A stretch of DNA of 64,000 nucleotides from Crossiella sp. SN42. Its GTDB lineage: Bacteria; Actinomycetota; Actinomycetes; Mycobacteriales; Pseudonocardiaceae. The stretch lies in contig NZ_JAMHIV010000037.1 of the NCBI RefSeq assembly GCF_023897065.1, positions 1-64,000 on the forward strand, given 5' to 3'. The position numbers were made by a program, and so were the translations under genes. The notes below the pieces were generated by a model that was given only the letters and a program-made list of their open reading frames with translations, was not told the origin of the DNA and made no database searches. Positions within the stretch are counted from its first letter, which is position 1; each line of letters starts with the position of its first letter. Positions 42,474 through 50,883 of the stretch are shown here, piece after piece.

Positions 42474-44015
42474 ATGAGCGGACGAACAGCGGGACTGGCG
42501 CTGGCGGCGCTGCTGCTGGCGGGATGCGCGGGCGCGCCACCGGAGCCGACGGCGGTGGTGCGGACCGAGGCGGGCGAGCTGCGCGGCGTGGTGGCCGCGG
42601 ATCACCTGAGCTACCAGGGGATCCCGTACGCCGCACCGCCGGTGGGCGAGCTGCGCTGGCAGCCACCGAAGCCGGTGGCGGCCTGGACCGGCACCAGGGC
42701 GGCGGACCGGCCGGGCAACGCCTGCCCGCAGGAGGGCACCGAGTACGCCAAGACCGGCAGCACCACCGAGGACTGCCTGTACCTCAACGTGACCACACCA
42801 CGTTCGGGTGAGCGGAAGCCGGTGCTGGTGTGGATCCACGGCGACGGCGTGGTCGGCTCGGGCGCGCTCTTCGACGGCGTGCCACTGGCCACCGCGGGCG
42901 ACGCGGTGGTGGTGACGATCAACTACCGGCTCGGCGTGTTCGGCGGCTTCGGCTTTCCGGGGCTGGCCGGCTCGGGCACCTTCGGGCTGGCCGACCAGCA
43001 GGCCGCGCTGCGCTGGGTCAAGCAGAACATCGGCGCGTTCGGCGGGGATCCGGGCAACGTCACCGTGATCGGTTCCTCCTACGGCGGCTCCTCGATCAGC
43101 GCGCACCTGGTTTCGCCTGGGGCGCAAGGACTCTTCCAGCGGGCCTCCGTCCACAGTGGAGAGGCGCTGATGCCGCTGCCCGCGGGCGCGGTCAACCCCG
43201 GCATCCCGGCGGTGGACTGGTTCATGTGGCGCTCGCTGGCCGAGACCGAACAGCTGGGCGCGGCCATGGCCGGCGAGCTGGGCTGCGCGGACCTGGACTG
43301 CCTGCGCAAGCTGCCGGTGGACAAGCTGTTCCCGCTGATGCGGCTGTTCCAGAGCTACGCCTACGGCGGCGAGGTGCTGCCCGAGCTGCCCGCCGCGGCG
43401 CTGCGCGCGGGCAAGGCCCAGCCGGTGCCGCTGGTCACCGGGATCACCAGGGACGAGCACCGGACCTTCGTCGGCCTGTTCCGCGGCGAGCTGAGCGCGG
43501 CGGAGTACCCGAAGCTGGTGGCGGAAGCCTTTGGCGCCAAGGCGGACCGGATCCTGCGCGAGTACCCGCTGAGCCAGTTCGAGTCACCGGCGCTGGCCTG
43601 GTCCGCGGTGCTCACCGACGGGCTGTGGGCCACCGCCGCGTTCGAGCAGGCCGAACTGGGCGCCCAGCGCGGCAAGACCTTCGCCTACTCCTTCGCCGAC
43701 CGGGAGGCGCCGAGCTACCTGCCGTTCCCGCAATCGTTGCCACCAGGGGCTTTCCACGCCGCGGACACCCCGTACCTGTTCCCGGACAAGGGTTTCCGGG
43801 ACAAGGCCAAGCCGGGGCAGCGGGAGCTGTCGGAGCGGATGCTCAAGTACTGGGCCAACTTCGCCCGCACCGGCGACCCGAACGGGCCTGGCCTGCCGAG
43901 GTGGGAGGAGTTCGGCACCGCGAAGTACGTGCAGGCGCTGGCGCCGGGAGAGGCCACCCGGCAGGTGGACTTCCCGGCGCAGCACCGGCTGGAGTTCTGG
44001 CGCGGACTGCGCTGA
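42474..44015 (+). CDS. Lipoprotein carboxylesterase (type B esterase family)
   Basis: A 513-residue alpha/beta-hydrolase exported as a lipoprotein (LALAALLLAGC, lipobox Cys about 19). Family segments are YQGIPYAAPPVGELRWQPP, EDCLYLNVTTP, VWIHGDG and the nucleophile elbow VIGSSYGGSSIS. The usual elbow of type B esterases is GESAGG; here the residue before the catalytic Ser is Ser and the one after is Tyr. The oxyanion loop is HGDGVV rather than HGGGF. GGGGGA before the ATG at 42474 supports this start; an earlier in-frame ATG at 42339 would bury the signal peptide. Confidence 0.88.
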   Translation: MSGRTAGLALAALLLAGCAGAPPEPTAVVRTEAGELRGVVAADHLSYQGIPYAAPPVGELRWQPPKPVAAWTGTRAADRPGNACPQEGTEYAKTGSTTEDCLYLNVTTPRSGERKPVLVWIHGDGVVGSGALFDGVPLATAGDAVVVTINYRLGVFGGFGFPGLAGSGTFGLADQQAALRWVKQNIGAFGGDPGNVTVIGSSYGGSSISAHLVSPGAQGLFQRASVHSGEALMPLPAGAVNPGIPAVDWFMWRSLAETEQLGAAMAGELGCADLDCLRKLPVDKLFPLMRLFQSYAYGGEVLPELPAAALRAGKAQPVPLVTGITRDEHRTFVGLFRGELSAAEYPKLVAEAFGAKADRILREYPLSQFESPALAWSAVLTDGLWATAAFEQAELGAQRGKTFAYSFADREAPSYLPFPQSLPPGAFHAADTPYLFPDKGFRDKAKPGQRELSERMLKYWANFARTGDPNGPGLPRWEEFGTAKYVQALAPGEATRQVDFPAQHRLEFWRGLR

Positions 44016-44024
44016 GGCCCTTGC

Positions 44025-44237
44025 TCAGCGCGGCAGGCCGGACGCCCGCCAGGCGCCCGGTCCCGGCCGCAGCGGCGGCCGGTGCAGCCGGGCCGGATCG
44101 CCCCAGGCCGAACGCGGCTGGGGCGCCGGCTCGGCGCTGGGCGCGCTCGCCAAACCCGCCACCACCGCGGTCAGCGCGGCCAGCTCGGCGTCGTCCGGGG
44201 TGCCCCGGACCACGCGCAACAGTGGGCGCTCGGTCAT
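44025..44237 (-). CDS. accE5: Acyl-CoA carboxylase epsilon subunit
   Basis: A 70-residue small subunit with the N-terminal LLRVVRGTPDDAELAALTAVVAGL helix characteristic of actinobacterial epsilon subunits, then a Pro/Arg-rich tail with SAWGDPARLHRPPLRPGPGAW. It stimulates and holds the alpha-beta complex. GAGGAGGGG lies upstream of the ATG. It follows accD5 by 22 nt on the same strand, as in Rv3280-Rv3281. Confidence 0.88.
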   Translation of the reverse strand: MTERPLLRVVRGTPDDAELAALTAVVAGLASAPSAEPAPQPRSAWGDPARLHRPPLRPGPGAWRASGLPR

Positions 44238-44259
44238 GCCTGCCCCTCCTCGGCCGGGC

Positions 44260-45909
44260 TCACAGTGGGATGTTCCCGTGCTTCTTCGGCGGCAGGGTCT
44301 CCCGCTTGTCCCGCAACAGGTTCAGCGCGCGGGCCACGTAGCCGCGGGTGTAGGAGGGCGGGATCACCGAGTCCACGTAACCGCGTTCGGCGGCCACGTA
44401 CGGGTTGCACAGGGTGTCCTCGTACTCCTGCTGGAGCTGGGCGCGCAGCGCGTCCACGTCCTCGCCGCGCTCGGCCGCCTGGGCCAGGGTCTTGCGGTGC
44501 ACGATGTTGGCCGCGCCCTGCGCGCCCATCACCGCGATCTGCGCGGTGGGCCAGGCCAGGTTCACGTCCGCGCCCAGGTGCTTGGAGCCCATCACGTCGT
44601 AGGCGCCGCCGTAGGCCTTGCGGGTGATCACGGTGACCAGCGGCACGGTGGCCTCGGCGTAGGCGTAGATCAGCTTGGCGCCGCGCCGGATGATGCCGTT
44701 CCACTCCTGGTCGGTGCCCGGCAGGAAGCCCGGCACGTCCACGAAGGTCAGCACCGGCAGGTTGAACGCGTCGCAGGTGCGCACGAACCGGGCGGCCTTC
44801 TCGCTGGCGTCGATGTCCAGGCAGCCGGCGAACTGGGTCGGCTGGTTGGCCACCACGCCCACGCTCTGCCCGTCCACCCGGCCGAAGCCGATCAGGATGT
44901 TCGGCGCGAACAGCGGCTGCACTTCCAGGAACTCGCCGTCGTCGAGGACCCTGGTGAGCACCTCGTGCATGTCGTAGGGCTGGTTCGCCGAGTCCGGGAT
45001 GAGCGTGTCCAGCTCCCGGTCCTCCTCGGTCAGCGAGTCGGCGATGGAAGCCTCGGTGAGACCGGGACCCGGGTAGGCCGGGGCCTCGGAGAGGTTGTTC
45101 GAGGGCAGGTAGGACAGCAGCGCCTTGACGTAGGAGATCGCGTCCTGCTCGTCGCTGCCCAGGTAGTGCGCGTTGCCGGACTTGGTGTTGTGCGTGCGCC
45201 CGCCGCCCAGCTCCTCGAAGCCGACGTCCTCACCGGTGACGGTCTTGATCACGTCCGGGCCGGTGATGAACATGTGCGAGGTCTGGTCCACCATCACGGT
45301 GAAGTCGGTCAGCGCGGGGGAGTACACGTGCCCGCCCGCGGCCGCGCCCATGATCAGCGAGATCTGCGGGATGACGCCGGAGGCCAGCGTGTTGCGCCGG
45401 AAGATCTCGCCGTAGAGCCCGAGGGAGACCACGCCCTCCTGGATCCGCGCGCCGCCGCCCTCGTTGATGCCCACGATCGGCCGCCCGGTCTTGAGCGCCA
45501 GGTCCATCACCTTGACGATCTTCTCGCCGTAGACCTCGCCCAGCGAGCCGCCGAAGACGGTCACGTCCTGGCTGAACACGCAGACCGGCCGCCCGTCCAC
45601 GGTGCCGTAGCCGGTGACCACGCCGTCGCCGTAGGGCCGGTTCTTCTCCTGGCCGAAGTTGGTCGAGCGGTGCCGCGCCAGCTCGTCCAGCTCCACGAAG
45701 GAGCCGGGGTCCAGCAGCAGGTCGATCCGCTCGCGGGCGGTCATCTTGCCCTTGGCGTGCTGCCGTTCCACCGCCCGCGCCGACCCGGCGTGCACCGCGT
45801 CCTCGTTGCGCCGGTACAGGTCGGCCAGCTTGCCTGCCGTGGTGTGGATGTCCGGTTCGGCCGGGGCGGACTCCAGCGGCTGCCCCATCGGCGCGGTGGC
45901 ACTGCTCAT
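44260..45909 (-). CDS. accD5: Acyl-CoA (propionyl-CoA) carboxylase beta subunit
   Basis: A 549-residue carboxyltransferase that moves CO2 from biotin to propionyl- or acetyl-CoA. It has the two crotonase-like halves, with [20 protein letters not shown]-type start ([13 protein letters not shown]), [13 protein letters not shown], the oxyanion segment [35 protein letters not shown], and in the second half [12 protein letters not shown] and [14 protein letters not shown]. Grouped with accE5, and with accA3 and birA elsewhere in the window. This is the AccD5-type branch used for methylmalonyl-CoA in methyl-branched lipid synthesis. Confidence 0.95.
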   Translation of the reverse strand: MSSATAPMGQPLESAPAEPDIHTTAGKLADLYRRNEDAVHAGSARAVERQHAKGKMTARERIDLLLDPGSFVELDELARHRSTNFGQEKNRPYGDGVVTGYGTVDGRPVCVFSQDVTVFGGSLGEVYGEKIVKVMDLALKTGRPIVGINEGGGARIQEGVVSLGLYGEIFRRNTLASGVIPQISLIMGAAAGGHVYSPALTDFTVMVDQTSHMFITGPDVIKTVTGEDVGFEELGGGRTHNTKSGNAHYLGSDEQDAISYVKALLSYLPSNNLSEAPAYPGPGLTEASIADSLTEEDRELDTLIPDSANQPYDMHEVLTRVLDDGEFLEVQPLFAPNILIGFGRVDGQSVGVVANQPTQFAGCLDIDASEKAARFVRTCDAFNLPVLTFVDVPGFLPGTDQEWNGIIRRGAKLIYAYAEATVPLVTVITRKAYGGAYDVMGSKHLGADVNLAWPTAQIAVMGAQGAANIVHRKTLAQAAERGEDVDALRAQLQQEYEDTLCNPYVAAERGYVDSVIPPSYTRGYVARALNLLRDKRETLPPKKHGNIPL

Positions 45910-45980
45910 GACCCGGCAGCGTAACCAGCATCACCGCGGAAGCTACCGGCCCGTAGCCCATGTCACGTCCAGGTTCACCC

Positions 45981-46011
45981 TTGACCTCCACCGCACTGGA
46001 GATCCGATCGT
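45981..46011 (+). promoter_or_regulatory. MerR-like promoter of the questin-oxidase-family gene
   Basis: TTGACC (45981-45986) is followed after 19 bp by GATCGT (46006-46011), and an inverted repeat CTCCA (45986-45990) / TGGAG (45997-46001) lies in the spacer. The ATG at 46018 begins 7 nt after the -10 position, again implying a leaderless transcript. Layout closely parallels the promoter at 2734-2764. Confidence 0.5.
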
Positions 46012-46017
46012 GGGCAG

Positions 46018-47058
46018 ATGACTTCTGACCTGGACAAACTCCTGGAAAGCCTGGAACTGCTCGCGGGCACCGGGGCCGAGCGCCGCGGCTACCTGGCCAA
46101 CCACGGCCCGATGGCGGCCGAAGCGCTGGTCGCCCTCGGCGTGGCCGGGGCCGCTCCCGGCTGGACCCGGCTCTACCGGCCGATCCTGGAACCCGAGCCG
46201 CCGGAGCGGTTCCGGCTGGACGCGGCGGACTGGCGGGAACACCTCGGCGACCTCAGCCGGCTCGGTGACTGGACCGCGCTGTTCCGCCGCGAGCTGGCCG
46301 AGCGGGACTGGCTGGAGGTGCTGCGCGCCTGGTGGCCGCGGCTGCTGCCCGGACTGGCCGCCAGCGCCACCCACGGGGTGATCCGCACCGCGCACGGGGT
46401 CCGCGCGCTGACGCTGGCCGGACCGCACCCGATGCTGGTGGACGAGCTGGCAAAGGGCCTCGGCTTCTGGGCCGCCCGCTACCAGGAGCTGCCCGGCTCA
46501 CCCGCGCTGCGCGGCCCGGACCCGCTGGGCGTGGCCATCTCCCGGCTGCCCCGGCTCACCCCGGACCAGATCGGCCACGGCGGTGGCATCAGCGGCGACC
46601 TCGCGCACCTGGACGGGTTGGCCGGGTTCGCCGAAGGGCTGGACCGCTACGGCGCACCGGAAGCCCCCGACGCGGTGCTGGACGAGCTGATCAGCGCCGC
46701 CGCCAGGGTGTTCCTGGCCCGGCCGGACGCGCCGATCGAGTTCTGCCACGCGGTCACCGGGCCTGCCGCGGTCCGGCTGGTGCTGCCGCACCTGCCCGCC
46801 GAGTTCGCCGCGCCGGCGGTGGCCGCGTCCTGGCAGGTGGTCGGCGGCATCGTGGCCGCGTTCTCGCCGGAGCGGCTGGACGGGCTGGACGTGGTGCTGG
46901 CGGAGCCGCCGGTGGCGGAGACGCTGGTGGAGCGGGCGGTGGCCTCCGGGGACGCGCACGTGATCAAGCTGACCGAGGCCGCCTTCCGCGAGCACGCCCG
47001 CACCGGTGACGCCGCCCTGCTGCATGCCGCCTACGCGATGGCGGACCGCTGGCCCTAA
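46018..47058 (+). CDS. Questin oxidase-family protein (DUF4243)
   Basis: A 346-residue protein of the questin-oxidase-like family. The family region LANHGPMAAEALVALG at the start and ATHGVIRTAHGVRAL near residues 118-132 are recognisable. Named after fungal Baeyer-Villiger-type enzymes, bacterial members have unknown substrates and are presumed oxygenase-like or structural homologues. The ATG at 46018 is probably leaderless. It converges on the sigma-CAP gene, the ends overlapping by 4 nt (47055-47058). Confidence 0.8.
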   Translation: MTSDLDKLLESLELLAGTGAERRGYLANHGPMAAEALVALGVAGAAPGWTRLYRPILEPEPPERFRLDAADWREHLGDLSRLGDWTALFRRELAERDWLEVLRAWWPRLLPGLAASATHGVIRTAHGVRALTLAGPHPMLVDELAKGLGFWAARYQELPGSPALRGPDPLGVAISRLPRLTPDQIGHGGGISGDLAHLDGLAGFAEGLDRYGAPEAPDAVLDELISAAARVFLARPDAPIEFCHAVTGPAAVRLVLPHLPAEFAAPAVAASWQVVGGIVAAFSPERLDGLDVVLAEPPVAETLVERAVASGDAHVIKLTEAAFREHARTGDAALLHAAYAMADRWP

Positions 47059-48431
47059 GCGCGGCCGTAGATCACGGTCCAGTAGTAACCGCACTCACCG
47101 CCGACCACCCGGCTGACGCCCACCGAGCGCAGGTCGCAGCGCAGCGCCGGTGAGTCGCCGTCCGCGACCGTGGGCGCCATCTCCCTGGCCGACTCCCTGG
47201 AGGCGGCCACGTAGGCGCCCGCGGTCCGCTGGTAGCCCGCCGCCCTGGCCCGCTCCTCGACCGAGGTGCCGTCCGGGCCGGTCATGCCGATGTAGTTGTG
47301 CTTCATCATGTCCGCGCTGTGCTGGCGGGCCGCGGTGGTCAGCCTCGGGTCCTGGCGCAGCGGCTGGCAGCCAGCGGCGGACCGGCGCTCGTTGATCAGC
47401 ACCGTGAGCTGTTCGCCCGGACCGGCCGGGGCGGGGGTGGTGGTGGTCGGGCTGGGTTTCGGGCGGGTGGTCGAGGTCGGCGGGGTGCTGCTGCTGGGCG
47501 GGGGCGGCGTGGTCGTGGCGGGTTCGACGGTGGTGGTCGTGGTGCTGGTCGCGGGCGCGGGCGGGGCGGCCTGCGGCGGCTGGACCGGGTGCGGCAGCAG
47601 GTAGTAGCCCAGGCTCAGCGCGGCGGCCAGCGCGACCGGCACGGAGGCCTTGAACGCCATCGAGTGCCCGGCGTGCACCGGCAGCAGCGCCGGGTGGTCG
47701 GCGGGCACCGCGGCGGCGAACAGCGCGCCCAGCACGGCCAGCGGCCTGGTCAGGCGACCGGCCAGGTCCCGGCACTGCGGGCAGCGGCGCAGGTGCCGGT
47801 CCACGCTCATCCGCTGCGGCAGCGACAGCGAGCGCGGCTTGCCGGGCACCAGCTCGGCCAGCCGGGGGCAGCGGCGCGGGTTGCGGGCCAGCAGCAGCAT
47901 CCGGACCGCGTTGCCCAGCGCGGAACGGGCCCGGTGGGCGAGCACCGCGGCGTGGTTCGCCCGCACGTCCAGCGCCTCGGCCAGCTCGGTGCCGGAAAGA
48001 CCTTCCCGCACCGTCAGCTCCAGCACCGCGAGCTGCCGCGGCTCCAGGCTGGCCGCGGCGTCCCAGACCAGCCGGGCCGCCTCGTGCGCGGCCGCGGCCT
48101 CGGCGGGGGAGGCCTCGCCGGCGACCAGCTCGGGCAGCTCCGGCATCAGCGCGGGACCCGGCTTGCGCAGGTGGTCCAGCGCGGCGCGGTGCGCGATGCT
48201 CACCAGCCAGGGCCGGAAACGCTCGGGTTCGCGCAGGTCAGCGAGGTTGCGCAGGGCGGTGACGAAGGCTTCCTGGGTGATGTCCTCGGCCAGGTGCCCG
48301 TCCCTGGCCAGCCGCAGCACGAAGGCGAACACCGAGGGCCGGTGCCGGGCGTAGAGGGTCGCGAACGCCTGGCCTGCACCGGCCGCGGCCGCGCGGACCA
48401 GCTCCGCGTCAGTGGGTTCCTGGGTCTGCAC
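47055..48431 (-). CDS. ECF sigma factor fused to zinc-finger, transmembrane and CAP domains
   Basis: A 458-residue chimera. Residues 12-90 are sigma region 2 (VFAFVLRLARDGHLAEDITQEAFV), 120-180 region 4 (LTVREGLSGTELAEALDVRANHAAVLAHRARSAL, split here for reading), then a ZAS-like motif H213-x3-C217-x2-C220 with C188 upstream. A transmembrane helix follows at about 262-280, then a Thr/Pro/Ser linker (290-337) and a CAP/SCP-type extracellular domain (338-458). That domain keeps one His (His371 in ARQHSADMM), but the second-His SPGHR motif seen in the neighbouring CAP protein is missing. The GTG at 48431 is chosen for its GGAGG and its match to the sigma fold. The design predicts a membrane-held sigma factor that senses an external signal and needs release, or acts at the membrane. 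Confidence 0.85.
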   Translation of the reverse strand: MQTQEPTDAELVRAAAAGAGQAFATLYARHRPSVFAFVLRLARDGHLAEDITQEAFVTALRNLADLREPERFRPWLVSIAHRAALDHLRKPGPALMPELPELVAGEASPAEAAAAHEAARLVWDAAASLEPRQLAVLELTVREGLSGTELAEALDVRANHAAVLAHRARSALGNAVRMLLLARNPRRCPRLAELVPGKPRSLSLPQRMSVDRHLRRCPQCRDLAGRLTRPLAVLGALFAAAVPADHPALLPVHAGHSMAFKASVPVALAAALSLGYYLLPHPVQPPQAAPPAPATSTTTTTVEPATTTPPPPSSSTPPTSTTRPKPSPTTTTPAPAGPGEQLTVLINERRSAAGCQPLRQDPRLTTAARQHSADMMKHNYIGMTGPDGTSVEERARAAGYQRTAGAYVAASRESAREMAPTVADGDSPALRCDLRSVGVSRVVGGECGYYWTVIYGRA

Positions 48432-48482
48432 GAGCGGGGCCTCCGGACGCGAGTGCCAAACCTTTCCCGGACTTTTCGGGTC

Positions 48483-48510
48483 AGACCGTAATCCCTCCGG
48501 GCGATTTTCC
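48483..48510 (-). promoter_or_regulatory. ECF-type promoter candidate for the sigma-CAP gene
   Basis: On the minus strand GGAAAA (48505-48510) and CGGTCT (48483-48488) are separated by 16 bp, resembling the GGAAC-N16/17-CGTC promoters of ECF sigma factors. Located 52 nt ahead of the GTG at 48431, it would allow autoregulation. Confidence 0.4.
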
Positions 48511-48522
48511 GTCCTCCAGATG

Positions 48523-48560
48523 AGTGGCTGGGCCCGCACCCCTGCTCGGGCCCAGCCACT
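48523..48560. other. 14-bp hairpin between divergent sigma-CAP and CAP genes
   Basis: AGTGGCTGGGCCCG (48523-48536) pairs perfectly with CGGGCCCAGCCACT (48547-48560) around a 10-nt loop. It lies upstream of both genes, so it is not an ordinary terminator; possible roles are a promoter-proximal attenuator of the CAP gene or a protein-binding cruciform. Confidence 0.6.
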
Positions 48561-48596
48561 GCCCGTATCCGGCAACCCGGAAGGACCCCTGGACTA

Positions 48597-49352
48597 GTGA
48601 CCGCGCATGAAGGGAGCACACGGTGGCGGCGGAACCGGATGACCATCGGCGTGCTGGCCGCCGTGACGGCGGGAGTGGGTGTGGCGGCATGGCTGACCAC
48701 ACCGACGCCCTCGCCCAAGCCACTGGCGGCTCCGGTGCCCCTCTCCGCCGGCATCATCGACCCCGGTTCCGGCGTGGGTGGCCCTGCCCCGTCCGAGTCC
48801 GCCGAACCGACTGAGACCAGCACCACCAGCGCCGAACCCAGCACCAGCACGAGCAGCAGCACCACCACGACCACCACCAGCGCGACACCCACCCCCACCA
48901 GCGCCAAGCCGACCACCAAGCCGCGCCCCAGCACCACCACGCCCAGCCGCACCCCGAACCCGCCGCCCGGGGACGCCGCCGAGCAGGCCGTGCGCGCGCT
49001 GGTCGACGCCGAGCGCGCGAAGGCGGGCTGCGCCGCGCTGCGCTGGGACGACCGGCTGGCCACCGCGGCCCGCAAGCACAGCGCGGACATGGCCACCAAG
49101 AACTACTTCTCGCACACCTCCCAGGACGGGCGCTCCCCGTCCGACCGGGTCAAGGCCGAGGGTTACCCCGGCGGCGCGGGGGAGAACATCGCCGCAGGTC
49201 AGAACAGCCCGGAAGCGGTGATGAAGTCCTGGATGAACAGCCCTGGGCACCGGGCCAACATCCTCAACTGCGGCTACCAGGCGATCGGTGTCGGCCTGCA
49301 CAAGGGCGGCAGCTACCGCTTCTACTGGACCCAGAACTTCGGCTTCAGCTGA
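48597..49352 (+). CDS. Secreted/anchored CAP-domain protein
   Basis: A 251-residue extracytoplasmic protein. After a short basic cytoplasmic stretch, a signal/anchor helix (MTIGVLAAVTAGVGVAAWL) leads to a 90-residue Ser/Thr/Pro linker and a CAP/SCP domain (about 130-251). The domain carries RKHSADMATKNYFSHTSQDG, GENIAAG, SPGHRANILNCGYQAIGVGL and the final YWTQNFGF. Both cavity His residues (in ARKHS and SPGHR) are kept, unlike in the sigma-fused CAP domain encoded divergently. Such YkwD-like proteins are of unknown enzymatic role. The start is GTG 48597 after GGAAGGA. Confidence 0.88.
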   Translation: MTAHEGSTRWRRNRMTIGVLAAVTAGVGVAAWLTTPTPSPKPLAAPVPLSAGIIDPGSGVGGPAPSESAEPTETSTTSAEPSTSTSSSTTTTTTSATPTPTSAKPTTKPRPSTTTPSRTPNPPPGDAAEQAVRALVDAERAKAGCAALRWDDRLATAARKHSADMATKNYFSHTSQDGRSPSDRVKAEGYPGGAGENIAAGQNSPEAVMKSWMNSPGHRANILNCGYQAIGVGLHKGGSYRFYWTQNFGFS

Positions 49353-49387
49353 CCGGCCGCTCACCTGGGTTTTCGTACACTGTCCGG

Positions 49388-50269
49388 GTGCGTGACTGGG
49401 ACGATCAGGCGCCCGCGGAACGGCCCCCGCTGGACGCTGAAGGGCTGCGCGAGAAGCTCGCGCGGCCGGGCGGGCCGTACGCGGCGCTGGAGGTCGTCTC
49501 CTGCACCGGATCCACCAACACCGACCTGGTCGCCGCCGCGCACTCCGGCGCGGCGGACCGGACGGTGCTCATCGCCGAGACCCAGACCGCGGGCCGGGGC
49601 CGCAACCAGGACCGGCAGTGGTTCTCCCCGCCCAGGGCCGGGCTGTACCTGAGCGTGCTGCTCCGGCCGGCGGGCGTGCCCTTCCCGCGGCTGGGCTGGC
49701 TGGTGATGCTGGCCGGGGTGGCGGTGGTCAACGCCATCGGCGACCTGTGCGAGGTGCAGGCCCGGCTGAAGTGGCCCAACGACCTGCTGGTCGGCCCGGA
49801 CCTGGCCAAGTGCGGCGGCATCCTGGCCGAGGTGGTCACCGGCGCGCCGGAACCGGCGGTGGTGCTGGGCATCGGCGTGAACGTGCACCACACCAGGGAG
49901 GAGCTGCCGGTCGGGCCCGGCGGGCTGCGGCCGACCTCGCTCGCGCTGCAGCAGGCCGCCTGCCTGGACCGGCAGCTCATCACGGTGCGGCTGCTGGAGG
50001 AGCTGGCCAGGGCCGAGGCGCACTGGCGGGCCGCCGAGGGCGATCCGAGCCGGTGCGGACTGGCCGGGGACTACCGCTCGGCCTGCGCGACCCTGGGCAA
50101 GCAGGTCAGGGTCGAGCTGCCGGGCGGGGTGAACCTGAACGGCTTCGCCAGCGACGTGGACCTGGACGGCAGGCTGGTGATCCGCACCACCACCGGCCAG
50201 CTGAAGCCCGTTTCCGCAGGTGACGTCGTGCACCTGCGGCCGGTGGCACCGCAAGGTGTGGCCGGATAG
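49388..50269 (+). CDS. birA: Biotin-[acetyl-CoA-carboxylase] ligase
   Basis: A 293-residue ligase that activates biotin with ATP and attaches it to the carrier lysine of AccA3. The catalytic core shows CTGSTNTDLVA, the biotinyl-AMP loop QTAGRGRNQDRQWFSPP, LKWPNDLLVG and VVLGIGVNVHHT, then a C-terminal SH3-like domain ending VVHLRPV. There is no N-terminal HTH, so it is a group I ligase without repressor function. It starts at GTG 49388. It is next to the PH-domain gene, as in Rv3279c-Rv3278c. Confidence 0.94.
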   Translation: MRDWDDQAPAERPPLDAEGLREKLARPGGPYAALEVVSCTGSTNTDLVAAAHSGAADRTVLIAETQTAGRGRNQDRQWFSPPRAGLYLSVLLRPAGVPFPRLGWLVMLAGVAVVNAIGDLCEVQARLKWPNDLLVGPDLAKCGGILAEVVTGAPEPAVVLGIGVNVHHTREELPVGPGGLRPTSLALQQAACLDRQLITVRLLEELARAEAHWRAAEGDPSRCGLAGDYRSACATLGKQVRVELPGGVNLNGFASDVDLDGRLVIRTTTGQLKPVSAGDVVHLRPVAPQGVAG

Positions 50270-50352
50270 GGTCCGTCGCTCCCGTACGGCGCCGTCGTGC
50301 GCCGGTACCGTGATCGTCGACCGAACGGTGTGCCATTCCTGGAGGAAGTGCC

Positions 50353-50883
50353 GTGGCCTATCCGGACGACCTGCTCGCGGACAACGAGCACGTCGTGGTC
50401 CACAAGCATCCGCACTGGAAGACGCTCATCCTCCCGGTGCTGGTGCTGCTGGTCACCATCGGGCTCTGCCTCTACCTCGCCGCCCTGGTCCAGGACCTGA
50501 GCTGGGCGAACACCGGCTGGATCGTGCTCGGCTGCCTCGGCGGCCTGGTGATCATCGTGTTCGTGCTGGTGCCGCTGGTGCGCTGGCGCTCCACCCACTT
50601 CGTGGTCACCACCCAGCGGATCATGGTCCGCGAGGGCGTGATCACCCGCAACGGCATCGACATCCCGCTGTCCCGGATCAACAGCGTCCGGTTCAAGCAC
50701 GGCCTGCTGGACCGGGTGCTGGGCTGCGGCACCCTGATCGTGGAATCCGCCTCGGACGAACCGCTGGAGTTCGACGACATCCCGGGCGTGGAACGCGTGC
50801 ACACCCTGCTCTACCGGGAGGTCAACGATGACCCTGAGGACGACTTCATCCGCAACCGGCCGCCGCGCGAGGAAGGCCGCTGA
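50353..50883 (+). CDS. PH-domain (bPH2/DUF304) membrane protein
   Basis: A 176-residue protein with two transmembrane helices (LILPVLVLLVTIGLCLYLAAL and WIVLGCLGGLVIIVFVLVPLV) followed by a bacterial PH domain (STHFVVTTQRIMVREGVITRNGIDIPL, with SRINSVRFKHG and GCGTLIVESA). It ends in an acidic tail. This family often follows birA in actinobacteria. The start is GTG 50353 with GGAGGA upstream; the stop overlaps the ATG of the HMG-CoA lyase gene by 1 nt. Confidence 0.88.
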   Translation: MAYPDDLLADNEHVVVHKHPHWKTLILPVLVLLVTIGLCLYLAALVQDLSWANTGWIVLGCLGGLVIIVFVLVPLVRWRSTHFVVTTQRIMVREGVITRNGIDIPLSRINSVRFKHGLLDRVLGCGTLIVESASDEPLEFDDIPGVERVHTLLYREVNDDPEDDFIRNRPPREEGR

